A stretch of DNA of 64,000 nucleotides. Origin: Paenibacillus sp. JJ-223 (lineage in GTDB: Bacteria; Bacillota; Bacilli; Paenibacillales; Paenibacillaceae). The position numbers were made by a program, and so were the translations under genes. Positions 51,001 to 59,625 of this stretch are shown piece after piece. A model generated the notes under the pieces. That model did not search any database. It was given only the letters and a program-made list of their open reading frames with translations, and was not told the origin of the DNA. Where the stretch lies: positions 372,001 through 436,000 of the forward strand of contig NZ_CAKMMP010000001.1 of assembly GCF_927798175.1 (NCBI RefSeq), written 5' to 3'. The stretch's first letter is position 1, and each line of letters starts with the position of its first letter.

Positions 51001-52314
51001 ATGAAAAAATTTGGTTCTATGATGTTAGCGGCAACGCTTGCGCTTGCTTTGACGGCTTGCGGCGATTCCAACTCCGCTGGTTCAACCGATACGGCTGCTT
51101 CAGGTAACAGTTCCAATGGTACGGCCAATAAACCGGTCGAGATTACATATTGGTACTCTTGGGGTGACAAGATCGCCGAGAACAATGAGAACTTGGTGAA
51201 AATGTTTAATGAATCCCAGGATGAAGTGATCGTAAAGGCGGAATACCAGGGATCGTATGCAGACCAGCATTCCAAGGCGCAGGCGGCTTTTGCAGCGGGC
51301 AATGCCCCCGAAGTTTGGCAAAATGAAATTGCTTCCGTTGGGGTGTTCGCCGAATCCGGCATGACACAGGATTTGACTTCCTTTGTTGAGAAAGACAAGC
51401 TCGATACGGAAGATTTCATTCCAGGACTCATGGGGAATTCCTATGTGAATGGCAAACTGTATGCTCTTCCTTATTTGCGCAGTACGCCGATTCTGTATTT
51501 GAACCGGACGATGCTGAAGGAGGCGGGACTTGATCCTGCCGGACCGAAGAATTGGACCGAGTTTGAAGATTATGCACGCAAGCTGACGGTGAAGGATAAG
51601 CGTTATGGCATCTCGATGCCTGTCGACATTTGGTTCTACGAAGCTTTTGTAAGGCAGAGTGGAGGAACGATGGTCAGCGAGGATGGAAAAAGTGCGGCAT
51701 TCAATAATGAAACCGGGATTGCGCCCGTAAAGCTGTGGTTGAAGATGAAGGATGAAGGCATTATGAACATCGCCACGACCGATGATGCGGGTACGCAAGC
51801 CAAGACGGATTTCCACAATCAACGTTCTGCGATGCTGTTCTCCTCGACCGCGGACTTGACCAATAATATGAAGGTTGCCGAAGAGCAGGGCTTTGAACTC
51901 GGAACGACATTTATGCCTGCAAATGATACGTATGGAGTACCGACAGGCGGTGCCAATCTGGTTATGACATCGGGGCTGTCCCCGGAAAAGCAGGAGGCGG
52001 CGTGGAAGTTCATTAAATGGATGACCTCCAAAGAGCAAACGATTTATGCAAGCTCCTTTACGGGATATTTGCCCAGCCGAATCAGTGCTGTGGAAAGCGA
52101 TGAGATGAAGAAGCTTTATGAGGAAAAGCCGCTGTTCAAGGTGGCGGTAGACCAACTGGAATATGCGGGTCCGCGTCCAATGCAGAAGGTTTATCCGGAA
52201 ATTGGGGAGATCATCAAGGATGAAATTCTTCGCGCGGTTGTGGATTCGTCCGTTACGCCAGAGGCAGCCATAGCTGAAGCGGCGAAGAAAGCCGATGCCT
52301 TGTTAAACAAGTAG
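51001..52314 (+). CDS. ugpB: ABC importer substrate-binding lipoprotein (UgpB type)
   Basis: This 437-aa lipoprotein has signal MKKFGSMMLAATLALALTAC (lipobox LTAC), a Ser/Gly linker, then an extracellular binding fold (EITYWYSWGDKIAENNENLV; YVNGKLYALPYLRSTPILY; the hinge WKFIKWMTSKEQ; C-terminal PMQKVYPEIGEIIKDEIL). It delivers substrate, probably glycerophosphodiester or glycerol 3-phosphate, to the permeases. Last gene of the operon. Confidence 0.88.
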   Translation: MKKFGSMMLAATLALALTACGDSNSAGSTDTAASGNSSNGTANKPVEITYWYSWGDKIAENNENLVKMFNESQDEVIVKAEYQGSYADQHSKAQAAFAAGNAPEVWQNEIASVGVFAESGMTQDLTSFVEKDKLDTEDFIPGLMGNSYVNGKLYALPYLRSTPILYLNRTMLKEAGLDPAGPKNWTEFEDYARKLTVKDKRYGISMPVDIWFYEAFVRQSGGTMVSEDGKSAAFNNETGIAPVKLWLKMKDEGIMNIATTDDAGTQAKTDFHNQRSAMLFSSTADLTNNMKVAEEQGFELGTTFMPANDTYGVPTGGANLVMTSGLSPEKQEAAWKFIKWMTSKEQTIYASSFTGYLPSRISAVESDEMKKLYEEKPLFKVAVDQLEYAGPRPMQKVYPEIGEIIKDEILRAVVDSSVTPEAAIAEAAKKADALLNK

Positions 52315-52366
52315 CTCGGTATCCTAAACACAAAAGAAAAGAGAAAGACTGGAACCATTTCATTTA

Positions 52367-52396
52367 TTTACAATAGTGAAAGAGGTCATGTATACT
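52367..52396 (+). promoter_or_regulatory. Sigma-A promoter of the ZTP riboswitch transcript
   Basis: TTTACA (52367-52372), an 18-nt spacer and TATACT (52391-52396) put the start of transcription near 52403, just before the aptamer. Confidence 0.65.
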
Positions 52397-52407
52397 TAGA
52401 GCTAAAT

Positions 52408-52484
52408 ATCCGGTATGTGCGACTGGCGTAAACGTGGAGTGAACCACAAGGAAGCACATATTTTATATGCCGTACGCCTGGGCA
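52408..52484 (+). ncRNA. ZTP (pfl) riboswitch aptamer
   Basis: The sequence carries the ZTP hallmarks: GCGACTGGCG, a GTGG..CCAC hairpin (52434-52446), AGGAAGC, a variable linker, then GCCG..CGCCTGGGC. TATGTGC (52414-52420) pairs with GCACATA (52454-52460) as one helix, and TGGCG (52424-52428) can form the pseudoknot with CGCC (52475-52478). ZTP/ZMP accumulates when folate one-carbon units run short. It leads directly into a terminator. Confidence 0.85.
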
Positions 52485-52520
52485 AAGTGTTTGATCTTTT
52501 TGATCGAACACTTTATTTAT
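52484..52520 (+). terminator. Riboswitch-controlled terminator (expression platform)
   Basis: AAAGTGTTTGATC pairs with GATCGAACACTTT (one G-U) around TTTTT and is followed by ATTTATTTT. It touches the CTGGGC end of the aptamer, so folded aptamer would compete with it; ligand would turn the gene on. Confidence 0.85.
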
Positions 52521-52550
52521 TTTCAGGAAATGAAAGGAATGGTGGCGGCG

Positions 52551-53153
52551 ATGAAAATGGCGTTTGTATTATTTAATGGAATGACAAGCATGGATTTGGC
52601 TGGATTTTATGAAGCGGTGACTTGGCTGGCGATTCTGAAAGCGAAGGAAAACGTATCTTGGACATTCTGTGCAGACAAGGATGAAATTTCAGATGACCGG
52701 GGGCTGAAAATGAAATCCGATGCGGTATTGCCTGATCTAGGTGATTTTGATCTGGTCTTTTTCCCTGGTGGCCGATCCACGAGAACGCTTCGATTTGATG
52801 AGGATTTCATGCGCTGGGTTCGCACGGCAGAGAACGTGCCTTATAAGATTTCGATTTGTACCGGGGCTTTGCTATTGGGAGCAGCCGGTTTCCTGCATGG
52901 AAAAAAGGCTACGACCAACTCGTCAGCTTATGATTTACTGGCTCCCTATTGTGCGGAAGTCGTTGCTGCGCGTGTAGTGCGTGACGGTAACACGGTAACC
53001 GGTGCGGGAGTTACAGCTTCCATTGACCTTGGGTTATACGTGGTCGAGATGTTGACAAGCACGGAGACCGTTCTTCAAGTCCAGCAAAAGCTGGAGTATC
53101 CATTTTACGAACCTGGTAACCTAAGGGATGTCTATAAGCCGAATTTGCGATAG
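52551..53153 (+). CDS. DJ-1/PfpI family protein under ZTP riboswitch control
   Basis: This 200-aa protein begins MKMAFVLFNGMTSMDLAGFYE, the start of the DJ-1/PfpI fold. The likely nucleophile Cys lies in ISICTGALLLGAAGFLHG and the acidic/His-partner region in VFFPGG. I use ATG 52551; ATGs at 52530 and 52539 are also usable. A start further left would lie inside the riboswitch terminator. Members of this family act as glyoxalases, amidases, deglycases or isonitrile hydratases; several of these would fit purine or folate stress, but the actual substrate is unknown. The riboswitch shows it is switched on by ZMP/ZTP. Confidence 0.87.
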   Translation: MKMAFVLFNGMTSMDLAGFYEAVTWLAILKAKENVSWTFCADKDEISDDRGLKMKSDAVLPDLGDFDLVFFPGGRSTRTLRFDEDFMRWVRTAENVPYKISICTGALLLGAAGFLHGKKATTNSSAYDLLAPYCAEVVAARVVRDGNTVTGAGVTASIDLGLYVVEMLTSTETVLQVQQKLEYPFYEPGNLRDVYKPNLR

Positions 53154-53248
53154 AGGGATCATATACAAATATTTTGCATGTATCGGGTGCATTGAGGAGA
53201 TAACACTTATATAATGAATTGAAGATAAAAGATTGCGAGGTAAAACAG

Positions 53249-53989
53249 ATGATTGCAAAGACAGAAGAAGACATCAATGGGTTGAAGGAAATTGGAAAAA
53301 TTGTTGCCTCTATTCGAGATGAATTGGTACAACGAACGATTCCTGGCATAACGACGAAAGAGCTTGATGATATTGCCGGAGAGCTTTTTGCCAGAGAAGG
53401 CGCAGTTTCAGCTCCAAAAAGTGAATATGATTTCCCTGGTTATACTTGTATCAGCGTTAATGAAGAAGTGGCACATGGTATTCCGGGAGATCGGGTTATC
53501 CAAGAAGGGGATCTGGTAAACATCGATGTTTCCGGCTCAAAAAACAGTTATTTCGCGGATACGGGAATCTCGTTTGTCGTAGGCAAAGGTGAAGAAGTGT
53601 TAACGAAATTATGCGAAGCTGCTAAGCAAGCATTTGAAGCAGGACTTAAGAAAGCAAAACCTGGTTCCAAAAAAAGCGGGATCGGAAAAGCGGTATTCCA
53701 AACAGCCAAACAGCATGGATTCACGGTGATCAAAAATCTTACAGGGCATGGCATTGGACACACTATCCACGAAGCACCTGACCATATTTATAATTATAAT
53801 GATCTATCGGATGATGAATTATTAAAGGAAGGCATGGTTATTGCATTCGAACCTTTTATCTCTACCTTGGAAGAGGAAGTATTCCAAAAAGATGATGGCT
53901 GGACCTTTGCTACGGCCAAGAGCTCTGTGGCACAATTGGAACATACGATAATCCTTACCAAAAATGGTCCGATGATTATCACGCTTTGA
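53249..53989 (+). CDS. map: Methionine aminopeptidase, type I
   Basis: This 246-aa cytoplasmic enzyme removes the start Met from nascent proteins. Metal ligands are visible: Asp in VNIDVSG, Asp in FADTGISF, His in TGHGIGHTIHEAP, Glu in VIAFEPF and Glu in QLEHTIIL. ATG 53249 is 8 nt after GCGAGG; a TTG at 53219 has no ribosome site. No ribosomal or secretion genes surround it, so it is probably an extra copy to the housekeeping one. Terminator at 54075. Confidence 0.93.
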   Translation: MIAKTEEDINGLKEIGKIVASIRDELVQRTIPGITTKELDDIAGELFAREGAVSAPKSEYDFPGYTCISVNEEVAHGIPGDRVIQEGDLVNIDVSGSKNSYFADTGISFVVGKGEEVLTKLCEAAKQAFEAGLKKAKPGSKKSGIGKAVFQTAKQHGFTVIKNLTGHGIGHTIHEAPDHIYNYNDLSDDELLKEGMVIAFEPFISTLEEEVFQKDDGWTFATAKSSVAQLEHTIILTKNGPMIITL

Positions 53990-54074
53990 ACGATTGGTGA
54001 AACCTTTCACGGATAATTGACTTCATTTCAATGGTAATTATCATGAAAAATAGGAATACCCTAATAATGGGTTC

Positions 54075-54105
54075 AAGTCGCTGTAATAGCGACTTTTTTT
54101 ATTTT
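54075..54105 (+). terminator. Rho-independent terminator of map
   Basis: AAGTCGCT and AGCGACTT pair around a 5-nt loop, followed by seven T and T-rich sequence. Confidence 0.88.
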
Positions 54106-54250
54106 GTGGAACGAAAGGAAGTAAATGCTGCATAAATCGAGACATCGAAAGGAGTTGGTTTCCATTTCGATCCAGGGATCGTGAAATGGATTATAGCAAG
54201 ATTGATGGTCGTATTCATTCAACATGGAGGCGAAAAAAAGGAGGACTAGG

Positions 54251-56299
54251 ATGAAACCATTTCACTTTATGGAGAAACGATTGGTGAAAAAGGTACTTGG
54301 TTTGTTCTTAGTGATTGTAATGCTGGCCAGCATTGGCGTAATGCCTGCTTCGAAAGTTCAGGCAGCGGGAACTACGGTGTCCTCGATGGATTACTTTTCG
54401 CCCGCAGATGGACCTGTAATCTCCAAATCAGGGGTTGGCAAAGCCAGCTACGGATTCGTCATGCCTAAATTCAACGGAGGCTCGGCGACGTGGAACGATG
54501 TTTACAATGACGTCGGTGTCAATGTGAAAGTAGGCAGCAGCTGGGTGGATATTGATCAAGCCGGCGGTTATATCTATAACCAAGACTGGGGGCACTGGGC
54601 CGATGGAGGCTTTAACGGCTATTGGTTCACGGTCTCGGCAACCACCGATATTCAACTATACTCCAAAGCAAATGGCGTTACACTTGAATATCGGCTTGTT
54701 TTTCAAAATATAAACAAAACGACCATCACGGCGATGCATCCGACACAGGGGCCGCAAATAACGGCAGGCTTCACAGGCGGCGCGGGATTTACATATCCGA
54801 CATTCAACAATGATCCGGCGGTAACTTATGAAGCCGTTGCCGAGGATTTGAAGGTATATGTAAAACCTGTAAACAGCAGCACATGGATCGATATCGACAA
54901 TAATGCAGCCAGCGGCTGGATCTATGATCATAACTTTGGCCAATTTACCGACGGCGGAGGAGGATACTGGTTTAACGTTACGGAGTCGATCAATGTCAAA
55001 TTACAATCCAAAACTTCTTCGGCTAACGTGGTCTATACCATTATCTTTAATGAACCCGTACGTCATTCTTATGTGATTACGCCCTATGAAGGAACAACGT
55101 TTACGGCAGATGCGAATGGCTCTATCGGCATACCGCTTCCCAAAATTGATGGAGGTGCGCCAATTGCCAAAGAGCTGGGTAATTTCGTATACCAGATTAA
55201 TATCAATGGGCAATGGGTGGATTTGAGTAATTCCAGTCAGAGCAAGTTTGCATACTCCGGTAATGGCTACAATAATATGTCTGATGCCAACCAGTGGGGG
55301 TATTGGAGCGATACTATCTATGGCCTGTGGTTTCAACCGATTCAGGTGGATATGCAGATTCGTATCGGCTATCCGCTGAATGGACAGACGGGCGGAAATG
55401 TAGGCAGCAATTTCGTCAACTATACGCTGATCGGTAATCCGAATGCTCCGCGTCCAGATATTTCTGACCAAGAGGACATTGCTATTGGAACACCGACCGA
55501 TCCGGCTATGGCAGGCATGAATCTCATCTGGCAGGATGAATTCAACGGCACCACGCTTGATTTGAGTAAATGGAACTATGAAACAGGTTATTATCTCAAT
55601 GACGATCCCGGTACCTGGGGATGGGGCAATGCGGAGCTTCAGCATTACACAAACAGCTCCCAAAATATTTTTGTACAAGACGGGAAGTTGAATATCAGGG
55701 CGATGAATGATATCAGATCCTTCCCGCAGGATCCTAGTCGGTATGCACAATATTCCTCCGGCAAGATTAACACCAAGGATAAGCTTTCCTTAAAGTACGG
55801 CAGAGTGGATTTTCGTGCCAAGCTGCCCACAGGCGATGGGGTTTGGCCTGCGCTTTGGATGCTTCCCCAACATTCCGTATATGGCACATGGGCCGCATCG
55901 GGAGAGATCGACGTCATGGAAGCGAGAGGGCGCCTGCCTGGGTCAACGAGTGGCACCGTACACTTTGGCGGACAATGGCCGATGAACCAGTCAGCCGGCG
56001 GCGAATATCACTTCCCGGAAGGGCAAACGTTTGCCAATGATTATCATGTATACTCGGTCGTCTGGGAAGAGGACCATATTAAATGGTATGTTGACGGCAA
56101 GTTTTTCTATAAAGTCACCAACGAGCAGTGGTATTCGGCAGCCGCACCGAACAACCCGAACGCTCCTTTTGATGAGCCATTTTATCTTATTATGAACCTG
56201 GCGATCGGTGGAAACTTTGACGGCGGACGTACTCCGAACGCGTCTGATATCCCCGCCACTATGCAAGTTGATTATGTCCGAGTGTACAAAGAACAGTAA
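54251..56299 (+). CDS. Secreted GH16 endo-beta-glucanase (laminarinase-like) with three N-terminal repeats
   Basis: This 682-aa exported enzyme starts at ATG 54251 (AAGGAGG 7 nt away), with a signal peptide ending near VQAAG. Three related beta-rich repeats of about 110-125 residues occupy ~40-400, each with GGYIYN/GWIYDH, WGHWADGG/FGQFTDGG and a GYWF-type end; they look like carbohydrate-binding or substrate-recognition modules. The GH16 domain fills ~430-682: LIWQDEFNGTTLDLSKWNYE, WPALWMLP, and the catalytic SGEIDVMEARG with the ExDxxE pattern (about 548-553). The likely target is beta-1,3- or mixed-linkage glucan outside the cell. Terminator at 56309. Confidence 0.92.
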   Translation: MKPFHFMEKRLVKKVLGLFLVIVMLASIGVMPASKVQAAGTTVSSMDYFSPADGPVISKSGVGKASYGFVMPKFNGGSATWNDVYNDVGVNVKVGSSWVDIDQAGGYIYNQDWGHWADGGFNGYWFTVSATTDIQLYSKANGVTLEYRLVFQNINKTTITAMHPTQGPQITAGFTGGAGFTYPTFNNDPAVTYEAVAEDLKVYVKPVNSSTWIDIDNNAASGWIYDHNFGQFTDGGGGYWFNVTESINVKLQSKTSSANVVYTIIFNEPVRHSYVITPYEGTTFTADANGSIGIPLPKIDGGAPIAKELGNFVYQININGQWVDLSNSSQSKFAYSGNGYNNMSDANQWGYWSDTIYGLWFQPIQVDMQIRIGYPLNGQTGGNVGSNFVNYTLIGNPNAPRPDISDQEDIAIGTPTDPAMAGMNLIWQDEFNGTTLDLSKWNYETGYYLNDDPGTWGWGNAELQHYTNSSQNIFVQDGKLNIRAMNDIRSFPQDPSRYAQYSSGKINTKDKLSLKYGRVDFRAKLPTGDGVWPALWMLPQHSVYGTWAASGEIDVMEARGRLPGSTSGTVHFGGQWPMNQSAGGEYHFPEGQTFANDYHVYSVVWEEDHIKWYVDGKFFYKVTNEQWYSAAAPNNPNAPFDEPFYLIMNLAIGGNFDGGRTPNASDIPATMQVDYVRVYKEQ

Positions 56300-56308
56300 G
56301 GAAATGCG

Positions 56309-56347
56309 AAAGACCGGCAGCTTTTTTTGTTGCTGGTCTTTATTTAA
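56309..56347 (+). terminator. Rho-independent terminator of the GH16 gene
   Basis: AAAGACC(GGCAGC) pairs with (GCT)GGTCTTT around a T-rich loop. The ~200 bases that follow, up to the repeat at 56556, hold nothing I recognise. Confidence 0.75.
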
Positions 56348-56555
56348 TGTATGTATGTTGCGTTTCAACCTGAGATGGATGTGCTGTTGGAACAAAAAAT
56401 TACAAGTATAGTGCTGTTTCAGGTAGAAAAGCATTGAAGGGCAAGTCCAAATTACCTATAATCAACTAGGTGTTTGGAATATATACCAATGTAACTAAAT
56501 TTATGAGGAAGGGATGAGGTATTGCATTTAAAATGAAACTGGTTTCGCTGAGTTT

Positions 56556-56652
56556 GGAGAGGGAAATCAAAAAAATCTGGGGATAACAGCGATCGGAAAG
56601 ATGGCACAGCACTCGCAGTGCCCTAGTGTGATTGATTAGTGCGGTTTATATG
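56556..56652 (-). repeat. Dispersed intergenic repeat, copy E
   Basis: On the minus strand: CCGCACTAATCAATCACACT, CACTGCGAGTGC, then the core TTCCGATCGCTG and TATCCCCAGATT, like copy C. It lies just upstream of the secreted protein gene at 56704 and extends weakly into A/B-type sequence to the left. No gene within. Confidence 0.72.
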
Positions 56653-56703
56653 CGTTTAGTCCAATGGACAGGTTAGATCATGTAGAATTGAAGGAGAATG
56701 AAA

Positions 56704-57648
56704 ATGATCAAAAAATTAATGGTGTTCAGTATAGTCGCAATGATTCTTATGGCACAGCTTGTAATTAGTCCGGCTTCCTATGCTGCAAGTAGTTATACGG
56801 GGACGTGGAGTGATCAGTATGACATTGGTTCATATGGAATGAATCAAATGTATCTTAGAATGAAGGACAAAGGAACACAAGTAGAAGTAGAGGTGACAAA
56901 CGATTATTACCTCCCCACTAACGATAGCAGAAATAGTTTTTTGAATTCAAAGGGAAAATACAGGAGCAGTTTCATCACCGGAACGGTTACTTTTAATGCA
57001 AAAGGTACGGCGAGCTTTAAATATAAGGATGAGTACAATAATGGGAAAATGACGATTAGCGTAAAAAAAGAAACGGTCACGTTGACTTGGTCAGGTACAG
57101 AAACAACGGACTATTCTTTCCCTAAGGGGACATTTAAGCTATACAAAAAGGTGGATCTTTCCTCTTCCGAGTCCAAGAAATTAGGGGTTTTTCTTAGCAA
57201 TTTTACCGAGCTGCAGCTATACAAATTTGATGCTAAGAAAATAAATAATTCCGATCTTATTCGCTTCGGCGTATGGCATAACTACATAAACAACTTTAAT
57301 TCAAGAATAAGTTCATCTCACGGAAAACTTTATATCACTAAATCATCTGTTGAAACCTCAATATTAAAATATTTCAATATCAAATTTAGCAATCATCGGT
57401 CCGTGCTTAATCTTAAATACAATGGTAAAGGTTATACCTTTGATGGTGCTGACGGCGAGAGAGTCTTCTATGTTCAGGTAGATGAACTTTACGATATGGG
57501 GAGCAACAATTATAGAGTGTATGGACATTTATACGATCCTGATTATCCGAATGACGATTTGGTTAGCCGCGTTGATGCTATTGTAAAAAAAGTAAAGAAA
57601 GGCAAGGAGTATAGGTATGTTCTTACACAACTCAATGTGAAACATTGA
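56704..57648 (+). CDS. Secreted protein of unknown function (314 aa)
   Basis: Start at ATG 56704, 7 nt after AAGGAG; ATG 56698 is only 1 nt away. A signal peptide ends near ASYAASS. The N-terminal ~100 residues form a beta-rich domain (YTGTWSDQYDIGSYGMNQMY; TVTFNAKGTASFKY; TVTLTWSGTETTDYSFPKG), and the second half is a distinct alpha/beta domain (SDLIRFGVWHNYINNFNSR). I do not recognise either. It is AT-rich compared with the GH16 gene. Confidence 0.7.
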   Translation: MIKKLMVFSIVAMILMAQLVISPASYAASSYTGTWSDQYDIGSYGMNQMYLRMKDKGTQVEVEVTNDYYLPTNDSRNSFLNSKGKYRSSFITGTVTFNAKGTASFKYKDEYNNGKMTISVKKETVTLTWSGTETTDYSFPKGTFKLYKKVDLSSSESKKLGVFLSNFTELQLYKFDAKKINNSDLIRFGVWHNYINNFNSRISSSHGKLYITKSSVETSILKYFNIKFSNHRSVLNLKYNGKGYTFDGADGERVFYVQVDELYDMGSNNYRVYGHLYDPDYPNDDLVSRVDAIVKKVKKGKEYRYVLTQLNVKH

Positions 57649-57718
57649 GAAGTAGAGGGGCTATCTCTAATGCCTTTAAAAAACACATCGGTGAATAGAA
57701 ACAACACCGATAGATTAC

Positions 57719-57757
57719 AGGGACGAAGCAGAGGGCTATCTGCTCTTCGTCCCTTTT
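57719..57757. terminator. Shared hairpin at the end of two convergent genes
   Basis: AGGGACGAAG..CAGA pairs with TCTG..CTTCGTCCCT, with T-runs in both directions. It overlaps the last codons of the leftward SDR gene. Confidence 0.75.
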
Positions 57758-58509
57758 GCGTTTTTCGTAGCCTGATACATCTTCTCCGTGTACTCATCAA
57801 TTTCATCTCGCGACATGCGCAAACGGTTCACCGATGTACCATATCCAATTTCCGCTTTCCCCTCTTCCAATCCTTTGAAAATTCCATCTGCGAAGGCATC
57901 CAGCGGTTCTCCTTGGACATGCAGTCCCGCTCCGCCCAACTCTGTATTCACTGCCGGAGGAGCAACCTCAATGACTTCTATGGACGTATCGGAAAGCTGG
58001 TGTCTTAAACTCATGGTAAACGAATGAAGGGCCGCTTTGGTCGCAGAATAAATCGGAGCGATTGCAAACGGCGTAAAAGCCAGCCCGGATGTCACGTTAA
58101 TGATGGCCGCCTCTTCTTTGGCTGCAAAATACGGAGCAAACAGCATAGAGAGGTGTAAGGGTGCTTCAATATTGGTTGTAATTTCTTGATTGAAATAACT
58201 CCAATCGTGCTTTGCATCCGCTTTTAACACATTAAACCGTTGCTGGATCCCTGCATTGTTCACCAGCACATTCACCTCTGGATAGTTCATTGTTACCCAA
58301 TCAAACAATGCTGCACGTTCGGATTCAATGCCCAGATCACATACACGGGTGATAAGATCAGGGAATTTTTCTTTCGCATGTTGAAGGGCCTGTTCACGCC
58401 GTCCGCAAACAATGACGTTATTTCCAGCTTTTAAAAAGCGCTCTGCAAAAGCCAATCCTATTCCCGTATTTCCGCCTGTAATCAGTATTGTATTTCCTGA
58501 AAGTTTCAT
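57736..58509 (-). CDS. Short-chain dehydrogenase/reductase (DltE-like)
   Basis: This 257-aa enzyme has the nucleotide-binding TGGNTGIG (about 12-19), NNAG (about 88-91), a catalytic Ser in NVTSGLAF and the YSATK catalytic Tyr/Lys. The overall layout matches DltE/YdfG-like oxidoreductases. Its ATG directly follows the MerR gene's stop (TAAATG), so the two are one operon and the SDR is the likely target of that regulator. The substrate is unknown. Confidence 0.9.
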   Translation of the reverse strand: MKLSGNTILITGGNTGIGLAFAERFLKAGNNVIVCGRREQALQHAKEKFPDLITRVCDLGIESERAALFDWVTMNYPEVNVLVNNAGIQQRFNVLKADAKHDWSYFNQEITTNIEAPLHLSMLFAPYFAAKEEAAIINVTSGLAFTPFAIAPIYSATKAALHSFTMSLRHQLSDTSIEVIEVAPPAVNTELGGAGLHVQGEPLDAFADGIFKGLEEGKAEIGYGTSVNRLRMSRDEIDEYTEKMYQATKNAKGTKSR

Positions 58510-58908
58510 TTATGGCGCCTCTTTTCTGTTTTGTTTATTCTTTCTTTCCTGAACCCGTTTGGTGTAACGTGCAATTTTTACGTCAATGCCTTCTAAGGCT
58601 TCTGTCATCAATGTTATTTCAGCCAGCACGGCTTGCTTGTGTTTCTTCAGCATTTCCAGTCGGAGTTCCGTGGTTTGGTCTCCTTCTACCACCCGATCAA
58701 TATATTTCTTGATGCCACTTATTGGCATATGCGTGTTTTTCAAATAAATAATGATTTTAAGGAGCGTCATTTGATCTTCGGAAAATAACCGCCTGCCGGC
58801 TTCATCACGCTCGATTAGCGGCAGCAGTCCTTTTTTTTCATAATAACGCAAGGTTGATTCCGGAATGTTGAATCGGGCTGAAGCTTCGCTAATGGAACAA
58901 TACTTCAT
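58510..58908 (-). CDS. MerR-family transcriptional regulator
   Basis: This 132-aa protein has the winged helix at 1-70 (SISEASARFNIPESTLRYYEKKGLLP; SEDQMTLLKIIIYLKNTHMP) and a C-terminal coiled coil (about 85-125) for dimerisation. It has no cysteine cluster, so it is the type that answers small molecules or oxidative signals rather than metals. It sits in front of the SDR gene and behind a promoter with a 19-bp spacer over an 18-bp palindrome, the classic MerR-controlled form, so it likely activates its own operon. Confidence 0.9.
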   Translation of the reverse strand: MKYCSISEASARFNIPESTLRYYEKKGLLPLIERDEAGRRLFSEDQMTLLKIIIYLKNTHMPISGIKKYIDRVVEGDQTTELRLEMLKKHKQAVLAEITLMTEALEGIDVKIARYTKRVQERKNKQNRKEAP

Positions 58909-58949
58909 CTGGAGGCCTCCAAATTTTATCTTTCATTGCCGACAGGAAT

Positions 58950-58980
58950 AGGATACGTCTTAAACCATGGTTTAAGTCAA
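58950..58980 (-). promoter_or_regulatory. MerR-controlled promoter with 19-bp spacer
   Basis: On the minus strand TTGACT (-35) and TATCCT (-10) are 19 bp apart, longer than usual, and the palindrome CTTAAACCATGGTTTAAG (58959-58976) fills the spacer. MerR proteins untwist such promoters to activate them. Confidence 0.8.
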
Positions 58981-59137
58981 CATTTTTTAAAACGAAATAT
59001 GTATCAAACGATTATTTATTTGCTTTTTTGGACTTGAGCAACGGAATAACGGGACGTGTCGGATTTTTTCTTTATTATGGTACTATAGAATTAGGAGTAT
59101 ATCTTTTACATAACAAGATCAAGGAGGGAGTACGGTT

Positions 59138-59521
59138 ATGCTTAGCAAAGAGATAAGGGATATCATTGAAAATTATCTTGAGGCATACAATTCATTTGAA
59201 ATTGAAGGCATGGTAAACCTCTTGCACAAGGATATCATATTTAGGAATATTTCCAATGGCGAAACCACTACGGAAACCAAAGGAATACAAGCATTCAGGG
59301 AATTGGCAGAACAGTCGTCAACGATGTTCACCAGCCGTCGCCAGATCATCACCGAGTACAGTGTCATCAATGACAAAGTAGAGGTTGGAATTGATTATGA
59401 AGGTATTCTTGCCGTGGATTTACCTAACGGATTAAAAATTGGAGATAAGCTGCAATTAAATGGAAAGTCGAAATTCGAGTTTAAGGAAGGAAAAATCTCC
59501 TTGATTGAAGATTACAGTTGA
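59138..59521 (+). CDS. NTF2-like (SnoaL/YybH-type) protein
   Basis: This 127-aa protein follows a strong AAGGAGGGAG ribosome site. The sequence has the NTF2-like pattern: IIENYLEAYNSFEIEGMVNLLHKDIIFRN, FRELAEQSSTMFTSRRQIIT, and the end LQLNGKSKFEFKEGKISLIEDYS. Such cone-shaped domains bind small hydrophobic molecules or act as isomerases; there is no clear catalytic set here. Terminator follows. Confidence 0.82.
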   Translation: MLSKEIRDIIENYLEAYNSFEIEGMVNLLHKDIIFRNISNGETTTETKGIQAFRELAEQSSTMFTSRRQIITEYSVINDKVEVGIDYEGILAVDLPNGLKIGDKLQLNGKSKFEFKEGKISLIEDYS

Positions 59522-59560
59522 GTAATACAACGTTTTAACTAAAGAGAACGATAGCTCAAT

Positions 59561-59592
59561 AAACCGCCTTTTCACCAAAGGCGGTTTTTCTT
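59561..59592 (+). terminator. Rho-independent terminator
   Basis: AAACCGCCTTT and AAAGGCGGTTT pair around TCACC, followed by T's, after the NTF2-like gene. It may also serve the leftward araC-type gene ending at 59626. Confidence 0.85.
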
Positions 59593-59625
59593 ATGATCAT
59601 AGTTCAACATTAAAATTTAGGTGCT

